Assembly (NCBI RefSeq): GCF_025751515.1
Contig: NZ_JAOWLE010000002.1
Location: 248,001-312,000 of the forward strand
Direction of reading: 5' to 3'
DNA from: Actibacterium sp. XHP0104
GTDB taxonomy: Bacteria; Pseudomonadota; Alphaproteobacteria; Rhodobacterales; Rhodobacteraceae
Length of the DNA stretch: 64,000 bases
Shown here one piece after another: positions 17,357-25,582 of the stretch (its first letter is position 1; each line of letters begins with the position of its first letter). Under the pieces are notes generated by a model. The model did no database searches, had not been told where the DNA came from, and was given only the letters and a program-made list of their open reading frames with translations. The position numbers were made by a program, and so were the translations under genes.

Positions 17357-18268
17357 TCAGCTGCCGATCTTGGCCTTGCGGGCCTCGACGATCGAGATAT
17401 AGGCCTCGTGGGTGATCGGGTCGAAACCGCGCACCTCGCCACCGGCCACGCCGTAGGCGCATTCGGGGTCGGTCTCGCCGAGGGTGTCCAGCACTTCGGT
17501 CACCTTGGCGCGCACGTCGGCGGGCAGCGCGTTGCGCACCACGATCGGCTCGCCGGGGATCAGCTTCGAGCGCCAGATCTCGACCAGATCGTTCATGTCG
17601 ACCAGACCGGCATCCACCGCCTTGCGCAGGGCGCCAAAGTTGTAGCCGTCTTCCCAGTTGCCCTGGCCATCGGCCCAGGTGACGCCGGCATCGATATCGC
17701 CGTTGCTGACCGCGATGATGGTCTGCTCGTGGCCGCCGGTAAAGCGGACCTCGCCGAAATAGTCACCCGATTCCATCGAGGCGCCGGTGATCTGGGGAAT
17801 CTCGATCGAGGGGATCAGGTAGCCCGAGGTCGAGTTGGGATCGCCAAAGCCAAAGACCTTGCCCTTGACATCTTCGAGCTTGGTCAGGCCGCTGTCGACA
17901 CGGGCGAAACCGATCGAGTAATAGCCGATCGAGCCGTCGGTGTTGACCTTGACCACCACCGGCGACACCGCGTTCGGGTCGGCGATATGCACGGCGGCAT
18001 AGCCCGACGGGCCCAGCAGCGCCAGGTCGAGGGTGCCGCCCAGAAGGCCCTGAATGACACCGTTGTAATCGGCCGGGGCATACAGTTTGACCGGAACGTG
18101 CAGCGTCTCGGTGATCTTGTCGGCCAGGCATTCGTTGTTGTTCAGACGGTCCTGGGCGTTCTCGCCACCAAGAATGCCTATGCGGAATTCGGTGATCTTT
18201 TCTTCGGCAAAAGCAGCCGAGCAAAGGGCGGTCGAGGCAGCCAGGGCCAGCGCAATGGTCTTTTTCAT
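17357..18268 (-). CDS. phnD: phosphonate-binding periplasmic protein PhnD
   Basis: Solute-binding protein for 2-aminoethylphosphonate and other phosphonates, 303 residues. A Sec signal peptide covers 1-21 (MKKTIALALAASTALCSAAFA, cleaved before EEK). Family motifs are LALLGPSGYAAVH and FGFGDPNSTSGYLIP, the second forming part of the phosphonate pocket. It is the second gene of phnCDE1E2, 60 bp after phnC, and is followed by a strong hairpin. Confidence 0.95.
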   Translation of the reverse strand: MKKTIALALAASTALCSAAFAEEKITEFRIGILGGENAQDRLNNNECLADKITETLHVPVKLYAPADYNGVIQGLLGGTLDLALLGPSGYAAVHIADPNAVSPVVVKVNTDGSIGYYSIGFARVDSGLTKLEDVKGKVFGFGDPNSTSGYLIPSIEIPQITGASMESGDYFGEVRFTGGHEQTIIAVSNGDIDAGVTWADGQGNWEDGYNFGALRKAVDAGLVDMNDLVEIWRSKLIPGEPIVVRNALPADVRAKVTEVLDTLGETDPECAYGVAGGEVRGFDPITHEAYISIVEARKAKIGS

Positions 18269-18328
18269 CAGTCTCTCCGTAGGGTTCGGTGATAAGTTGA
18301 AGTCCCGCCGGGGCGGGGGGTGTCTGGC

Positions 18329-19150
18329 TCAGACAAGCGCAACGGCCGGGGCCGCCTTGTGCGGTTGCCTGTCCAGCATCTCGATGGCGGTGGATGTGGC
18401 CGCTTCGGAAAAGTCGGCCCCCGCGCCATAGATGTCTCGGGCGACGCCGGTGGTCAGCTGCTCGGGCGTGCCATCGAAAACGATGCGCCCGTCGCGCATC
18501 CCGATCACGCGGTCGCAATAGCGCCGCGCGGTATCAAGCGTGTGCAGGTTCGCGATGACCATGCGTCCGTCTTCCTCGTGGATGCGGCGCAGGGCCTCCA
18601 TCACGATCTGGGCGTTCATCGGGTCAAGCGAGGCAATGGGTTCGTCCGCAAGAATGATGCTTGGGTCTTGCATCAGCGCGCGGGCAATCGCGACGCGCTG
18701 CTGCTGCCCGCCGGAAAGCGCCTCGGCGCGTTTGGGCGCCTGCTCGGCGATGCCCAGCCGGTCAAGGATCTCGATCGCCTTGTGAATGTCATCCTGCGGG
18801 TAGAGGTTGAACATCGTCGCCAGCGTCGAGCGGCGGTTCAGCGTGCCATGCAGCACGTTCGATACCACATCCATGCGGGGAACCAGGTTGAACTGTTGAA
18901 AGATCATCGCACAGCGCGACTGCCATTGCCGCCGCTGCCGGCCACGCAGCGCCGTGACCTCTGTTCCCTCGAACCAGATCTCGCCCTCGCTGGCATCACT
19001 GAGACGGTTCAGCATCCGCAGCAGCGTCGACTTGCCCGCGCCCGAGCGACCGATGATGCCGATCATCTTGGGCCTGTCGACCGAGAAGCTTGCATTTCCG
19101 ACGGCGATGTTCTCGCCAAAGCGCTTTGTCAAAGCCTTCACTTCAAGCAT
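18329..19150 (-). CDS. phnC: phosphonate ABC transporter ATPase PhnC
   Basis: ATPase of the phosphonate importer, 273 residues. Walker [10 protein letters not shown] is at 34-42, signature LSGGQQQR follows about residue 145, and Walker B is [11 protein letters not shown]. The C-terminus carries an extra 25-30 residues rich in Ala and Thr. First gene of the phnCDE1E2 operon. Possible Pho-box half-sites lie 50-70 bp upstream. Confidence 0.95.
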   Translation of the reverse strand: MLEVKALTKRFGENIAVGNASFSVDRPKMIGIIGRSGAGKSTLLRMLNRLSDASEGEIWFEGTEVTALRGRQRRQWQSRCAMIFQQFNLVPRMDVVSNVLHGTLNRRSTLATMFNLYPQDDIHKAIEILDRLGIAEQAPKRAEALSGGQQQRVAIARALMQDPSIILADEPIASLDPMNAQIVMEALRRIHEEDGRMVIANLHTLDTARRYCDRVIGMRDGRIVFDGTPEQLTTGVARDIYGAGADFSEAATSTAIEMLDRQPHKAAPAVALV

Positions 19151-19200
19151 CGGATCCCCCTGTGCTGAAGAGGCAGATACGGGCGGGATGCAACGGGGAC

Positions 19201-19218
19201 ACGACAGTTTTGAAACGG
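19201..19218 (-). promoter_or_regulatory. candidate degenerate Pho box for phnC
   Basis: Read on the minus strand the site is CCGTTTC-AAAA-CTGTCGT, compared with the alphaproteobacterial PhoB consensus CTGTCAT-N4-CTGTCAT. The right heptamer matches 6 of 7 and the left only 3 of 7. Distance to the phnC start (about 50-70 bp) is suitable. Phosphate-starvation control of phnCDE is well known in relatives; this specific site is a tentative reading. Confidence 0.4.
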
Positions 19219-19269
19219 GTTTACGAAGTCACGCTACGGCAAACCGCCCCGACGAAACTGATCTGCGGG

Positions 19270-19287
19270 CCGTCATAAAACTGTTGC
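19270..19287 (+). promoter_or_regulatory. candidate Pho box facing the small secreted protein gene
   Basis: CCGTCAT-AAAA-CTGTTGC on the plus strand: the left heptamer matches 6 of 7 and the right 4 to 5 of 7 of the PhoB consensus CTGTCAT-N4-CTGTCAT. It lies 30 bp before the ATG at 19317, so it might control that gene, or act from a distance on divergent phnC. Confidence 0.4.
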
Positions 19288-19316
19288 AATGTGGGTTTGG
19301 ATGCTAGGATGCGCGT

Positions 19317-19616
19317 ATGAAACCGCTTGTAAGTCTTTCGATTTGTGCGGCTTTGACCGTGCCGTTGCCCGCCGGGGCGACGATCTCGGACTTGTTCTGC
19401 GATGACACGGCGCGGCTGGAGCAGCAGCTTTTGCGCGCGCAGGGCGCAACAAGGGTCGGCCAGGGCATGCGCGGGCCAGATGCGCTGTTGACCGTGTGGA
19501 TCACCCCGTCGAACGGCGAATGGACACTGGTTCAGAACTACGCCAACGGCACGTCCTGCGTGGTTGCCATGGGTGAGAACTGGCAAGCCGTCGATCCGCC
19601 CCAAGATCCGGCCTGA
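19317..19616 (+). CDS. small secreted protein, hypothetical
   Basis: A 99-residue protein with a Sec signal peptide (about 1-21, ending PAGATIS). The mature part has two cysteines (in LFCDDTARL and TSCVVAMG) that could form a disulfide, and a W-T-L-V-Q-N-Y strand-like stretch. Short exported proteins of this form, ending around a GTSCVVA-like motif, are common in Rhodobacteraceae with no assigned role. Divergent from phnC. Confidence 0.75.
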   Translation: MKPLVSLSICAALTVPLPAGATISDLFCDDTARLEQQLLRAQGATRVGQGMRGPDALLTVWITPSNGEWTLVQNYANGTSCVVAMGENWQAVDPPQDPA

Positions 19617-19759
19617 TGCCCCCCGATCACCGGTCAGCATCCTCGGGCCATGCCAGGCGCCGGGTGGTTTCCCTCAGCCATATATATCCGCTATAGGGGG
19701 GCCGAATGCATCGCCCGCGCGGCGGACACGCATCTCGCCGATACTGGAAGACACGGAAA

Positions 19760-20743
19760 ATGCATATCCATCAGCATGCCAAACTCTCCATCGCCCCGAT
19801 GATGGACTGGACCGACCGCCATTGCCGCTATCTGCACCGGCTGATGTCGTCGCAGGCGCTGCTGTATACGGAAATGGTGACATCCCCCGCGCTGGTACGT
19901 GGCGGGGCGCGGCATTTGCTGCGGTTCGATCCGTCTGAACATCCGGTCGCGGTGCAGTTGGGCGGATCGGACCCGGCCGAGCTGGCGCAGGCGGCGATGA
20001 TGTGCTGTGACGAAGGCTATGACGAGGTGAACCTGAATGTCGGTTGCCCGTCCGACCGGGTGCAATCGGGCACGTTCGGCGCGGTGCTGATGAAAACGCC
20101 CGAGCTGGTCGCCGAATGCGCGGCGGCAATGATCGCGGCCTCAAGCGTCGAGGTGACGGTGAAATGCCGCATCGGTGTTGACGAGCAAGACCCGCAAGAG
20201 GTGCTGCCGCGCTTTCTTGAAACCGTCCGCGCCGCCGGTGTCAGCCGCTTTGCCATCCATGCGCGCAAGGCCTGGCTGCAAGGGCTCAGCCCCAAGGAAA
20301 ACCGCGATATCCCCCCGCTGGATTACGATCTTGTGCATCAGATGAAGCGTGACTTTCCTGATCTGCATATCTCGATCAACGGCGGGATCGAGAGCCTGGC
20401 CCAGGCGCGCGCGCTGCTGGATGCCGGACTGGACGGCGTCATGATCGGGCGCGCCGCCTATCACAGCCCCAGCGACATCCTGTTGGGCGCAGACGAAGAG
20501 ATTTTCGGCATCCCCGGTCGCAAGACCCCCGACCAGGTGGTGCATGAGATGCGGCCTTATATCGCCACCCATCTGGACGAGGGCGGCAAGCTGCATCAGG
20601 TGACGCGGCATATGCTGGGCCTGTTCGCAGGTCGCCCCGGCGCGCGGCAATGGCGGCGCATCCTGTCGGAAAAAGGCCATGGCGCGGATGCCGGGCTGCA
20701 TGTGCTGGACGAGGCGCTAGAGGCCGTCACCCGCGCCGCCGCC
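19760..20743 (+). CDS. dusA: tRNA-dihydrouridine synthase A
   Basis: FMN- and NADPH-dependent enzyme that reduces uridines 20/20a in the tRNA D-loop. About 328 residues, TIM barrel, with the signature LSIAPMMDWTDRHCRYL at the start, LNVGCPSDRVQ in the middle with its catalytic cysteine, and INGGIES and GLDGVMIGRAAY for phosphate binding. The start MHIHQHAKLS fits the family best; an in-frame ATG 18 codons upstream (19706) has a G-rich ribosome site and cannot be excluded. Confidence 0.94.
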
Positions 20744-20813
20744 TGAATTTTTCATGGCCAACCGCACCGAACCGGGCTAATTGGCAAGAAACCCTGACCA
20801 GACGGAGCCGGCA

Positions 20814-21638
20814 ATGCCCGATATCACCACACTCGTTACGCTGGCCGTCATCTTGATGGGGATCGGGGCCTTTGCGGGTGTCCTGGCCGGGCTCTTGGGC
20901 GTGGGCGGAGGCATCGTGTTGGTGCCGGCCTTTCTCTATACCTTCAGCGCGCTGGGCTATGACGGGCCGCAGCTGATGCAGATCTGTCTGGCGACCTCGC
21001 TGGCGACGATCATCGTGACCTCGATCCGCTCGGTCCTGAGCCACAACCGCAAGGGCGCGGTGGATTGGGGCATTCTGAAAACCTGGGCGCCGGGCATCAT
21101 GGTGGGCGCGCTGGTGGGGGTGCTGGTCGCGTCGAACCTGCGCTCGACGGTGTTGCAGGGCATCTTTGGCGTGCTGGGCATGTGCATCGCGCTGTATCTG
21201 GCCTTTGGCCGCCAAAGCTGGAAGATCGCCGAGCAGATGCCGGGCCGCGCCGTCAGCGCGCCGGTCTCGGCGGTGATTGGCTTTCTGTCGGTGCTGATGG
21301 GCATTGGCGGCGGGTCGTTCGCGGTGCCGACGATGACTCTGTATGGCCAGCCCATTCACCGCGCCGTGGCGACGGCGGCGGGGTTCGGGCTATGCATCGC
21401 GCTGCCCTCGGCGATTGCGTTCTTTTTCGTGAGTATCCCCACCGAGGCCAAGCCCCCGCTGACGCTGGGCGCGGTCAATATCCCGGCCTTCCTGATCGTG
21501 ATCGCGATGACCATGATCACCGCGCCCTTGGGCGCGAAACTGGCGCATAAGATGAACCCCAAGCCGCTGAAGCGGGTGTTCGCGCTGTTCCTGATGGTGG
21601 TGGCCGGGCGGATGCTGCTGCGGACGCTGGGCGTCTAG
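20814..21638 (+). CDS. TauE/SafE (TSUP) family membrane permease
   Basis: A 274-residue integral membrane protein with about eight hydrophobic helices and the two family repeats GVLAGLLGVGGGIVLVP (about 20-36) and GFLSVLMGIGGGSFAVP (about 160-176). TSUP proteins export or import sulfonates, sulfite or related anions; the substrate here is unknown. The start has a GGAG ribosome site. It ends by overlapping the 3' end of the convergent DUF1289 gene by four bases. Confidence 0.9.
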   Translation: MPDITTLVTLAVILMGIGAFAGVLAGLLGVGGGIVLVPAFLYTFSALGYDGPQLMQICLATSLATIIVTSIRSVLSHNRKGAVDWGILKTWAPGIMVGALVGVLVASNLRSTVLQGIFGVLGMCIALYLAFGRQSWKIAEQMPGRAVSAPVSAVIGFLSVLMGIGGGSFAVPTMTLYGQPIHRAVATAAGFGLCIALPSAIAFFFVSIPTEAKPPLTLGAVNIPAFLIVIAMTMITAPLGAKLAHKMNPKPLKRVFALFLMVVAGRMLLRTLGV

Positions 21639-21871
21639 TCGGTCTGACCCAACCGGCCCGCGCGACCGCCCCGGCGCTGGGTCAACAGCGGTTTGCGGGC
21701 GGGCAGCTCGGCCATCACGGCGCGGCGGGCATCGGGTGTCATCCGGCCCCAGGCAGCGATTTCATCCAGGCTGCGTAGGCAACCGGTGCACAGACGCGAT
21801 TTCGGCTCGATCACGCAGATCTTGACGCAGGGGCTTTCCACCTCGTCGCGCTTCCAGACCTCGTCGCTCAT
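21635..21871 (-). CDS. DUF1289 family small cysteine protein
   Basis: A 78-residue protein with the DUF1289 pattern SPCVKICVIEP (C15, C19) and CTGCLRSLDEIAAW (C28, C31). The four closely spaced cysteines suggest a metal or iron-sulfur site. The C-terminus is basic. Function is not established. It overlaps ruvX by four bases at its start, in the order ccmI-ruvX-DUF1289. Confidence 0.9.
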   Translation of the reverse strand: MSDEVWKRDEVESPCVKICVIEPKSRLCTGCLRSLDEIAAWGRMTPDARRAVMAELPARKPLLTQRRGGRAGRLGQTD

Positions 21872-22347
21872 GCCGCCCCCCGGATATGGCGCAGCCGGTC
21901 CAGCACGCCTTGCAGGATATAGCCCGCGGCCACGTGGTCGATCACCTCGGCCCGACGGCGGCGCGATGTGTCGGCTTCGAGCAGCGCGCGTTCGGCGGCA
22001 ACCGTCGACAAGCGTTCATCCCAAAAGGTGATCGGCAGGTCGGTCATCCGGCTGATATTGCGGGCAAAAGCGCGGGTCGACTGGCAGCGCGCGCCCTCGG
22101 TCCCGTCCATGTTGCGCGGCAGGCCCAGGATCAGCCCGCCCAGCTCGCGCTCGGCAGCGATTTCCAGCACGCGCGCCGCGTCGAGCGAGAATTTCTTGCG
22201 CCGGATGGTTTCCAGCGGGGTCGCGACCGACAGCATCCGGTCGGATACCGCAACGCCCACGGTCTTTTCGCCCAGATCCAGCCCCGCCAAAGCCCGCATC
22301 GGGGGCAGGGCGGCGGCGAACTCGGCGATATCCTCGTAAACGCTCAT
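21868..22347 (-). CDS. ruvX: RuvX/YqgF, putative Holliday junction resolvase / pre-16S rRNA nuclease
   Basis: A 159-residue RNase-H-fold protein. Motifs are LAGLDLGEKTVGVAVSD (catalytic Asp near residue 24), GLILGLPRNMDGTEG and FWDERLSTVAAER, with the C-terminal acidic residue in EVIDHVAAGYILQ. The family is essential in many bacteria, with roles proposed in 16S rRNA 5'-end processing and recombination. It overlaps both ccmI and DUF1289 by four bases. Confidence 0.94.
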   Translation of the reverse strand: MSVYEDIAEFAAALPPMRALAGLDLGEKTVGVAVSDRMLSVATPLETIRRKKFSLDAARVLEIAAERELGGLILGLPRNMDGTEGARCQSTRAFARNISRMTDLPITFWDERLSTVAAERALLEADTSRRRRAEVIDHVAAGYILQGVLDRLRHIRGAA

Positions 22348-23558
22348 TGCGCGACGCCTGCGGCCTGGGCGGCGGCGCGCACGGTGTCCAGCGCGTCAGT
22401 ACGGGTGGCGAAGACGGTCTGTGCCTCGGCCCAGATCGCGGCGGCGCGATCGGTGTCGCCCAGCACGCCAAGGGCGCCGATCAGCTGCGCCCATTCCTCG
22501 GGGCTGCCGCCCTGGTTGGCCAGACGGTCGCTAAGCCGGTCGACCATGCCGCGGATCATGTCCTGGCGGTCGGCCTCGGACATCTCGCCCGCGGCCTCGA
22601 TATCCTCGGCAGAGGGGCCGCGCGGGGCGGGGGGCGTGTAATCGACGCCGGCCAGAAAGGCCAGTTCCTCGATCCCCTGGCGCACGATAGGCTCCCACGG
22701 GTCGTCGGGCCTGCTTTGTTCCAGCAGGGCGCGCCAGACGTTGAAGGCAATATCGGGCCGCCCGGTGCGCGCATAAAGCAGCCCGGCATAGAACAGCGCC
22801 GTGTCATTGCCCCGATCCCGGGTCAGCGCCTGGTTCAGCGCGGCCTCGGCCTGGGGCGAGATATAGCCGTCTGCGGCCAGGATCAGCAGCTCGGCCAGCG
22901 CGGCGAAATCCTGGGCCTCGGCGGCGTCGCCCTTCAGCCCGATCAGTTTCGACTGGGCGGCGTAGGCATCGCGGTAATTGCCCAGAGTGGCCTCGCTCTT
23001 GGCCAGCATCTGCAGGCCCTGCATGTCCTCGGGGCGCTCGGCCACGACGCGGCGCAGCTCGGCCACCAGCTCGGCATAGCGCGGGTCGGTTTGGGTGGTC
23101 GGGTCGGGCGGGATCTGGGCCTCGGCCTCGGTCTGGCTGATGCGGGACGCGCGGGCCTCGTCGGCGGCGGCCTTGCGGTCGGCCAGCGGCATGTCGGGAT
23201 AGCCCGGCGCGCCGAGGTTTTTGTAAAGCAGCATCGTGCCGGCCAGAACCGCCGCGACGACCAGAACGCCCGCAAGCCGGTTCACCGATCGCGGCGCGTT
23301 CCCGACACCAGTGTCCGCCCGCATCGCCTTGTCGGCCTCGAGAATACGGCGCGACACTTCGATGCGCGCGCGCTCGGCCTCGGCCTCGGACAAGACACCG
23401 CGCGCCAGATCCTTTTCGACCTCGCGCAGCTGGTCCTGATAGACCTTCAGGTCATAGGCCGCGGCCGGCGCCTGACCTGACCGCCCACGCACCATCGCAG
23501 CCCGCAGCGAGAAAGCCACCAGCGCGGCCAGAAATGCGGCGATCAGCCAGAACCCCAT
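22344..23558 (-). CDS. ccmI: cytochrome c maturation protein CcmI
   Basis: Membrane-anchored chaperone that holds apocytochrome c for heme ligation by CcmF and CcmH. About 404 residues from MGFWLIAAF, with a good GGAGG ribosome site. Two N-terminal membrane helices (about 2-22 and 93-113) flank a cytoplasmic loop with a leucine-zipper-like heptad region, followed by a large periplasmic TPR domain (about 160-330). No other ccm genes are in the window. Confidence 0.92.
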   Translation of the reverse strand: MGFWLIAAFLAALVAFSLRAAMVRGRSGQAPAAAYDLKVYQDQLREVEKDLARGVLSEAEAERARIEVSRRILEADKAMRADTGVGNAPRSVNRLAGVLVVAAVLAGTMLLYKNLGAPGYPDMPLADRKAAADEARASRISQTEAEAQIPPDPTTQTDPRYAELVAELRRVVAERPEDMQGLQMLAKSEATLGNYRDAYAAQSKLIGLKGDAAEAQDFAALAELLILAADGYISPQAEAALNQALTRDRGNDTALFYAGLLYARTGRPDIAFNVWRALLEQSRPDDPWEPIVRQGIEELAFLAGVDYTPPAPRGPSAEDIEAAGEMSEADRQDMIRGMVDRLSDRLANQGGSPEEWAQLIGALGVLGDTDRAAAIWAEAQTVFATRTDALDTVRAAAQAAGVAQ

Positions 23559-23703
23559 GGAACCTCCCGTTTTTGTCACAGGGGGATGTAGGCGTTTCGG
23601 ACCGCAACGGAAAGGGGCAATCCCGTCGTGGCCCGTTTTCGGCCCATATGTCGCAAATTTTTTCCCAAGTGCCGCTGGCAGTCATGGGGCATTCGGGGCA
23701 GCA

Positions 23704-23717
23704 TCCCATTACTGGGA
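23704..23717. promoter_or_regulatory. short palindrome before soxB
   Basis: Inverted repeat TCCCA-N4-TGGGA centred about 35 bp before the soxB start, inside the divergent ccmI-soxB region. Its spacing would suit an operator covering the transcription start. No regulator gene is adjacent, so its meaning is unknown. Confidence 0.3.
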
Positions 23718-23745
23718 CAAGAACCGCGGCAAGAGGAATCGCACC

Positions 23746-24999
23746 ATGGCCAGACGGCGCTATTCGGTATTTGCACTGGCGCGCGAGGCATTGCGCTATC
23801 ACGCCGGCTGGGAACGGGCCTGGAACAGCCCGGCGCCGAAATCCCGCTATGACGTGATCATCATCGGGGCCGGCGGGCACGGGCTGGCGACGGCCTATTA
23901 CTTGGGCAAGAATTTCGGCATCACCAATGTGGCGGTGCTGGAAAAGGGCTGGCTGGGCGGCGGCAACACCGGGCGCAACACCACGATCATCCGCTCGAAC
24001 TATCTGCAAGACCCCTCTGCCGCGATCTATGAAAAGGCGCGCAGCCTGTATGAAACCATGAGCCAGGACCTGAACATGAACGTCATGTTCAGCCCGCGCG
24101 GCGTGATCATGCTGGCCCAGACCGAACACGAGGTCCGCGGCTACCAACGCACCGCCCATGCCAACAGCCTGCAAGGCGTGCAGACCGAGTTCATCAGCCC
24201 CGCGCGGGTGAAACAGCTGGTACCGATCATGAATATCGACGGGCCGCGCTATCCGGTGCTGGGTGGCCTCTGGCAGGAGCGCGGCGGCACCGCGCGCCAT
24301 GACGCGGTGGCCTGGGGCTATGCGCGGGCGTGCTCGGGCATGGGGATGGACATCATCCAGCAATGCGAGGTCACCGGCATCCGCCGCGAGGGCGGCAAGG
24401 TCACTGGCGTCACCACCACCAGGGGCGATATCGGCTGTTCGAAGCTGGGCATCGTGGTGGCGGGGCATTCGGGCGTCATGGCCGAAAAGGCCGGGTTCCG
24501 CCTGCCGATCGAAAGCCTGGCGCTGCAGGCGCTGGTCTCAGAGCCGATCAAGCCCTGCATGGATGTGGTGGTGATGGCCAACACCGTGCATGGCTATATG
24601 TCGCAATCCGACAAGGGCGAGATGGTGATCGGCGGCGGCACCGACGGGTTCAACAACTACACCCAGCGCGGCAGCTTTCATCACATCGAGGAAACCCTGC
24701 GCGCCCTGGTCGAGACCTTCCCGGTGATCTCGCGGCTGAAGATGCTGCGGCAATGGGGCGGGATCGTCGACATGACCGGCGACCGCTCGCCCATCATCTC
24801 GAAAACGCCGCTGGGCGGGTGCTTTGTCAATTGCGGCTGGGGCACGGGGGGCTTCAAGGCCATCCCCGGATCGGGCTGGGCCATGGCCGAGCTGATCGCC
24901 AAGGGCGAACCGGGGCCTCTGGCGGCAGAGTTCGGCCTGAACCGTTTCGCCGAAGGCCGGTTCATCGACGAAAGCGTAGCAGCGGGGGTGGCGCATTGA
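23746..24999 (+). CDS. soxB: sarcosine oxidase subunit beta
   Basis: FAD/FMN subunit of heterotetrameric sarcosine oxidase, which oxidatively demethylates sarcosine to glycine, giving H2O2 and 5,10-methylene-tetrahydrofolate. It has 417 residues, the normal length. The dinucleotide-binding loop VIIIGAGGHGLATAYYLG is at about 35-52, followed by RNTTIIRSNY, and the C-terminal FAD contact is NCGWGTGGFKAIPGSG. The start MARRRYSVFALAREA has an AGAGGA ribosome site. First gene of soxBDAG. Confidence 0.96.
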   Translation: MARRRYSVFALAREALRYHAGWERAWNSPAPKSRYDVIIIGAGGHGLATAYYLGKNFGITNVAVLEKGWLGGGNTGRNTTIIRSNYLQDPSAAIYEKARSLYETMSQDLNMNVMFSPRGVIMLAQTEHEVRGYQRTAHANSLQGVQTEFISPARVKQLVPIMNIDGPRYPVLGGLWQERGGTARHDAVAWGYARACSGMGMDIIQQCEVTGIRREGGKVTGVTTTRGDIGCSKLGIVVAGHSGVMAEKAGFRLPIESLALQALVSEPIKPCMDVVVMANTVHGYMSQSDKGEMVIGGGTDGFNNYTQRGSFHHIEETLRALVETFPVISRLKMLRQWGGIVDMTGDRSPIISKTPLGGCFVNCGWGTGGFKAIPGSGWAMAELIAKGEPGPLAAEFGLNRFAEGRFIDESVAAGVAH

Positions 25000-25001
25000 T
25001 G

Positions 25002-25148
25002 TCAGTCGCGCCAGTAATCCCATTTCGGGCCGCCACCCTTGGCGCGATTGTTGGTGTCATCGGGGGGCGTGCGAAAGCCGTTCCAGACCATCACGCTTGC
25101 CAGCACGATCAATCCGCCCAAAATTGCGATACCGCCCAAGAACCCCAT
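25002..25148 (-). CDS. small single-pass membrane protein, hypothetical, antisense between soxB and soxD
   Basis: A 48-residue frame: MGFLGGIAILGGLIVLASVMVWNG gives one membrane helix (2-22), followed by a polar tail ending KWDYWRD. The ATG has AGAGGTTAGG upstream. It fills most of the 253-bp soxB-soxD gap on the opposite strand and starts its 3' end two bases after the soxB stop. I do not recognise the family; the amphipathic layout and ribosome site favour a real gene. Confidence 0.5.
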   Translation of the reverse strand: MGFLGGIAILGGLIVLASVMVWNGFRTPPDDTNNRAKGGGPKWDYWRD

Positions 25149-25252
25149 AGGCCTAACCTCTGTGTTTCCTTCAAGATGGGGGCAGGGCAGGGCTTGCGCA
25201 AGGCAGGGGCGATGCCAGACCAACAGCCGATCCATTCCGCAGGAGCCGTGAC

Positions 25253-25582
25253 ATGCTGATACTTCGTTGCCCCTATTGCGGTGTCTCGGGCGAAGAGACT
25301 GAATTTCACGCCGGCGGCGAGGCGCATCTGAAACGCTTTGGCCCCGGATCATCCGACGCCGAATTCGAGGCCTATCTGTTCCAGCGCGAAAACCCCAAGG
25401 GCGTGCATTTCGAACGCTGGCGCCATGTGAATGGCTGCGGCAAGTGGTTCCACGCCGCCCGCTGCACCGCGACCCTAGAGGTATTCGGCACCTATCCCGC
25501 GCAAAGCACCGAGCCGCCCGCCGATCTGCGCAAGGCGATTTCCGCAAAACGACCCGGCTGGAAGTGGAGAGAATTCTCATGA
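25253..25582 (+). CDS. soxD: sarcosine oxidase subunit delta
   Basis: Zinc-binding small subunit of heterotetrameric sarcosine oxidase, 109 residues. The Zn ligands are in CPYCG (C6, C9), a histidine in GKWFHAARC and the cysteine that follows. It holds the complex together. It overlaps soxA by four bases (ATGA). Confidence 0.96.
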   Translation: MLILRCPYCGVSGEETEFHAGGEAHLKRFGPGSSDAEFEAYLFQRENPKGVHFERWRHVNGCGKWFHAARCTATLEVFGTYPAQSTEPPADLRKAISAKRPGWKWREFS

